From: Aminobacterium sp. MB27-C1
GTDB taxonomy: Bacteria; Synergistota; Synergistia; Synergistales; Aminobacteriaceae
Direction of reading: 5' to 3'
DNA: 64,000 nucleotides
Assembly (NCBI RefSeq): GCF_030908405.1
Contig: NZ_CP133089.1
Location: forward strand, 496,001 to 560,000
Shown: positions 61,920 through 64,000 of the stretch, piece by piece
Layout: each line of letters begins with the position of its first letter
How positions within the stretch are numbered: position 1 is the first letter of the stretch
Translations under genes and position numbers: made by a program
The notes under the pieces: model-generated
The model's database searches: none
Told to the model about the DNA's origin: nothing
The model's input: the letters and a program-made list of their open reading frames with translations, nothing else

Positions 61920-62381
61920 ATGAGATGTCCTAAGTGTGGAGCAATGGAAACAAGGGTGATAGAGACACGTACTGCAGATGAAGGACGTGTCGTACGCCGT
62001 CGTCGCGAATGTCCCGAGTGTCTGGCGCGTTTTACAACGTATGAAAAAGTTGAAGAAAAAAAGACCCTGCGTGTTATCAAAAAAGACGGAAGCAGAGAAT
62101 TTTTTGATAAGGAAAAAATTACAAGGGGGATTAGCAAAGCATGCGAGAAACTTCCAGTCTCCTTAGAGCAGATTGAGGAAGTAGCTTCTCGTATAGAAGA
62201 AAGTTTCCGTTCAAGTGGTTATGGGGAAATTCCAGTCTCTCTCATTGGAGAAAAAGTTATGGAAGAACTCAAGTTACTGAATAAAGTAGCATACGTCCGT
62301 TTTGCCTCTGTATATCGTGAATTTACTGACCTCTCAAGTTTCCAGCGTGAAATTTCACGTCTTTCTGACGAAAGAGAATAG
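61920..62381 (+). CDS. nrdR: Transcriptional repressor NrdR
   Basis: Represses ribonucleotide reductase genes in response to ATP/dATP. The 153-aa protein has an N-terminal zinc ribbon with cysteines in RCPKCGAMETRVIET and RRRRECPECLARFTTYEKVE, followed by the ATP-cone (about 47-137; LRVIKKDGSREFFDKEKITR). The C-terminal VAYVRFASVYREFTDLSSF is also typical. No nrd genes or clear NrdR boxes are seen nearby. AGAGGGGG precedes the ATG. Confidence 0.97.
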   Translation: MRCPKCGAMETRVIETRTADEGRVVRRRRECPECLARFTTYEKVEEKKTLRVIKKDGSREFFDKEKITRGISKACEKLPVSLEQIEEVASRIEESFRSSGYGEIPVSLIGEKVMEELKLLNKVAYVRFASVYREFTDLSSFQREISRLSDERE

Positions 62382-62423
62382 TCTTTTTCTATATAATCGT
62401 CTCTCTAGTTAAAATTTATACCA

Positions 62424-62450
62424 TTGTTTGATTGGATATTCGTGTATAAT
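62424..62450 (+). promoter_or_regulatory. Candidate promoter of the binding-protein gene
   Basis: TATAAT (62445-62450) is clear. TTGTTT (62424-62429) lies only 15 bases upstream, so the -35 assignment is weak. The leader to the start codon is about 60 bases and AT-rich. Confidence 0.45.
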
Positions 62451-62518
62451 TACATTATCTTTCTGTATCTTATACTCATATATCTTTTTATTAATATGAA
62501 AAAGGAGGGGTTTGGTTT

Positions 62519-63652
62519 ATGAAGCTGAGAAGAGTAGCATTGGCTCTGGCAATGGTTCTGCTTCTTACAGGGGGGGCTTTTGCCCAGGATACGATTCGTA
62601 TCGGTGTCTATCTTCCCCTGACAGGGCAGAATGCTTTCGGTGGTCAGTTGGAGTTGGACGGCGTGAAAATGGCTCATGAAGAAATACCAGAAGTGATGGG
62701 AAAGAAAATTGAACTTATCGTTGTTGATAATAAGTCAGACAAAGTTGAGTCAGCAAATGCTGTTAAACGACTGATCGAAAAGGAAAAAGTTATAGCTATT
62801 ATAGGAACCTATGGATCTTCTTTGGCTATGGCTGGTGGAGAAGTAGCAGAAAAAGCGGGAATTCCTGTTATGGGTACATCATGCACAAATCCTCTCGTAA
62901 CCCAAGGGAAAAAGTATTATTTCCGTGCGTGCTTTATAGATCCTTATCAGGGCGCAGCTGCTGCAACATACGCAATTCGCGAACTTGGTATAAAGAAAGC
63001 CGCTGTTCTTGTTGATGTTTCTAACGACTATAGCGTTGGTTTGGCAGGATTCTTCAAACAGTCTTTTGCAAAACTGGGCGGAGAGATAGTCTCTGAACTT
63101 AAATATAACACTGGAGATCAGGATTTCACGGCCCAGCTTACTGAAATTATCAGTAAGAAACCTGGCATTATGTTTATTCCTTCTTACTTTGCAGAAGGTG
63201 CCATTATCATGAAACAGGCTGCTGAACTCGGAGCAGAGTTTAAGATAATGGGCGGAGATGCCATGGATAATCCAGAGATAGTTACTATTGGTGGAGAAGC
63301 GGTCGAAGGCTTTATGCATACAACTTTCCCATATGACCCATCTATGAAAGATATGAGTCCTCTTGCCAAACAGTTTACTGAAAATTGGAAAAAGGCTCAC
63401 CCCGATAAAGATCCTAACGTCAATGCAGCGCTTGGCTATGATTCGTATCTTCTCGTTATCGATGCCATTAAACGGGCTGGAAACGCTGAGCCAGAAGCGA
63501 TTACCAAGGCTCTGACCGAAACGAAAGACTTCCCCGGAGTAACAGGTAACACCACGATTAATGAGACTCACGATGCTGAAAAAGAAGTAGGAATTGTTAT
63601 GATCAAGGAAGGTAAAAAGACATTTATAGGTACAGTGAAGCCTGAAATGTAA
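62519..63652 (+). CDS. Branched-chain amino acid-type ABC transporter substrate-binding protein
   Basis: A 377-aa periplasmic binding protein of the LivJ type (type 1 fold). The signal peptide covers residues 1-22 (RRVALALAMVLLLTGGAFA). The mature part begins DTIRIGVYLPLTGQNAFGG and has IIGTYGSSLAMAGGEVAEKA, VMGTSCTNPLVTQGKKYYFR and the C-terminal GVTGNTTINETHDAEKEVGI. It probably binds a branched-chain amino acid or related compound; the ligand is not predictable here. AAGGAGGGG precedes the ATG. The LivH permease gene follows after a hairpin. Confidence 0.94.
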   Translation: MKLRRVALALAMVLLLTGGAFAQDTIRIGVYLPLTGQNAFGGQLELDGVKMAHEEIPEVMGKKIELIVVDNKSDKVESANAVKRLIEKEKVIAIIGTYGSSLAMAGGEVAEKAGIPVMGTSCTNPLVTQGKKYYFRACFIDPYQGAAAATYAIRELGIKKAAVLVDVSNDYSVGLAGFFKQSFAKLGGEIVSELKYNTGDQDFTAQLTEIISKKPGIMFIPSYFAEGAIIMKQAAELGAEFKIMGGDAMDNPEIVTIGGEAVEGFMHTTFPYDPSMKDMSPLAKQFTENWKKAHPDKDPNVNAALGYDSYLLVIDAIKRAGNAEPEAITKALTETKDFPGVTGNTTINETHDAEKEVGIVMIKEGKKTFIGTVKPEM

Positions 63653-63696
63653 AATGGCCTTTCATGTCTCTTTTCAGTAAATTTTAATTTCTATAG

Positions 63697-63728
63697 AGGC
63701 AGGAAGGATAATTTCCTTCCTGCCTTTT
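63697..63728 (+). terminator. Intra-operon terminator/attenuator hairpin
   Basis: AGGCAGGAAGGA and TCCTTCCTGCCT form a perfect 12-bp stem with a five-base loop, followed by TTTT. It lies between the binding-protein gene and the permease gene. Confidence 0.85.
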
Positions 63729-63746
63729 CACAAGGGGGAAGTTGCT

Positions 63747-64000
63747 GTGAGCCTAAATATGTTTATTCAGCATTTATTTAATGCTATTACCCTTGGCTCT
63801 CTATACGGCCTTATTGCCATTGGCTACACTATGGTTTATGGAATTTTACGTCTTATCAATTTTGCTCATGGCGATATTTTTATGCTTGGTGCTTATTTTG
63901 TCTTTTTCTCTGTCACTCTTACTAAATTGCCGTGGGGAATAGCTGTTATTGTTGCTGTAATACTTTCGACTTTTTGTGGAATTTTGGTAGATCGTGTTGC
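63747..64000 (+). CDS. livH: LivH-type permease (3' partial)
   Basis: The first 84 residues of an inner-membrane permease of the branched-chain amino acid ABC transporter family, cut by the window end. The start is GTG 63747 after AAGGGGGA. The visible sequence contains the LivH signature FNAITLGSLYGLIAIGYTMV, followed by YGILRLINFAHGDIFMLGAY, and three hydrophobic helices. It should pair with a LivM permease and LivG/LivF ATPases downstream of the window. Confidence 0.93.
   Translation, partial: MSLNMFIQHLFNAITLGSLYGLIAIGYTMVYGILRLINFAHGDIFMLGAYFVFFSVTLTKLPWGIAVIVAVILSTFCGILVDRV

Noticed and set aside
62879-63571. Minus-strand open frame of 230 codons
   Set aside because: Antisense to the LivJ-type binding protein gene, no ribosome site.

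Overview
The window is a chromosomal stretch of a diderm, anaerobic, amino-acid-fermenting bacterium, most likely a member of the Synergistota (Aminobacterium-like). This assignment is inferred. The supporting signs are LPS/Kdo genes and LptC/LptD-like proteins, which imply an outer membrane with LPS. They sit beside an SLH-domain porin and CsaB, a combination typical of diderm lineages whose outer membrane is tethered to peptidoglycan through SLH domains. Operon orders are Firmicutes-like (hrcA-grpE-dnaK-dnaJ-prmA-mtaB-hinT-rpsU-yqeY; fsa-rho). A 2-oxoacid:acceptor oxidoreductase, CstA and a Liv-type transporter point to peptide and amino-acid use. No rRNA, CRISPR array, prophage or insertion sequence was seen. 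One tRNA (Val, CAC) is present.

Layout. 1-9487: a tightly packed LPS core operon (waaA, an unrecognised 401-aa protein, kdsB, an ELM1-family protein, two GT4 and two GT9 glycosyltransferases, an O-antigen-ligase-like membrane protein). 9782-11257: SLH porin, closed by a strong terminator. 11386-14506: a secreted coiled-coil protein, pfkA, a D-glutamate-cyclase-like protein and a convergent ECF S component. 14661-20346: a small anchored protein, transaldolase-like gene, rho, a LysM/M23 endopeptidase, pyrG. 20385-26324: three secreted proteins of unknown role followed by LptC-like, LptD-like and D-Ala-D-Ala ligase. 26350-30311: greA on the minus strand, then rnj, uppP, a DUF4321 protein and maf. 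30311-41781: a DUF5693 membrane protein, csaB, split transketolase, ftsE-ftsX-envC, ctpA, a divergent polysaccharide deacetylase, purA, rimI. 41846-50967: tRNA-Val, cstA, a 58-aa zinc ribbon, korA-korB, a peroxiredoxin, then on the minus strand a histidine phosphatase, folP, folK and a secreted unknown. 51060-62381: heat-shock operon with a sigma-A promoter and CIRCE operator, then prmA, mtaB, a second and divergent Hsp70/J-protein pair with its own promoter, hinT, rpsU, yqeY, nrdR. 62519-64000: a branched-chain amino-acid-type binding protein and the start of its permease.

How the genes fit together. Much of the window builds and maintains a diderm envelope: LPS core synthesis, LPS transport, an SLH porin, CsaB (which probably makes the SLH ligand), undecaprenyl phosphate recycling, D-Ala-D-Ala ligation, and peptidoglycan cleavage controlled by FtsEX. 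The least explained parts are the divergent Hsp70/J pair inside a conserved translation/chaperone cluster, the unknown enzyme-like protein inside the Kdo operon, the DUF5693-CsaB pair, and the block of secreted proteins upstream of lptC/lptD.
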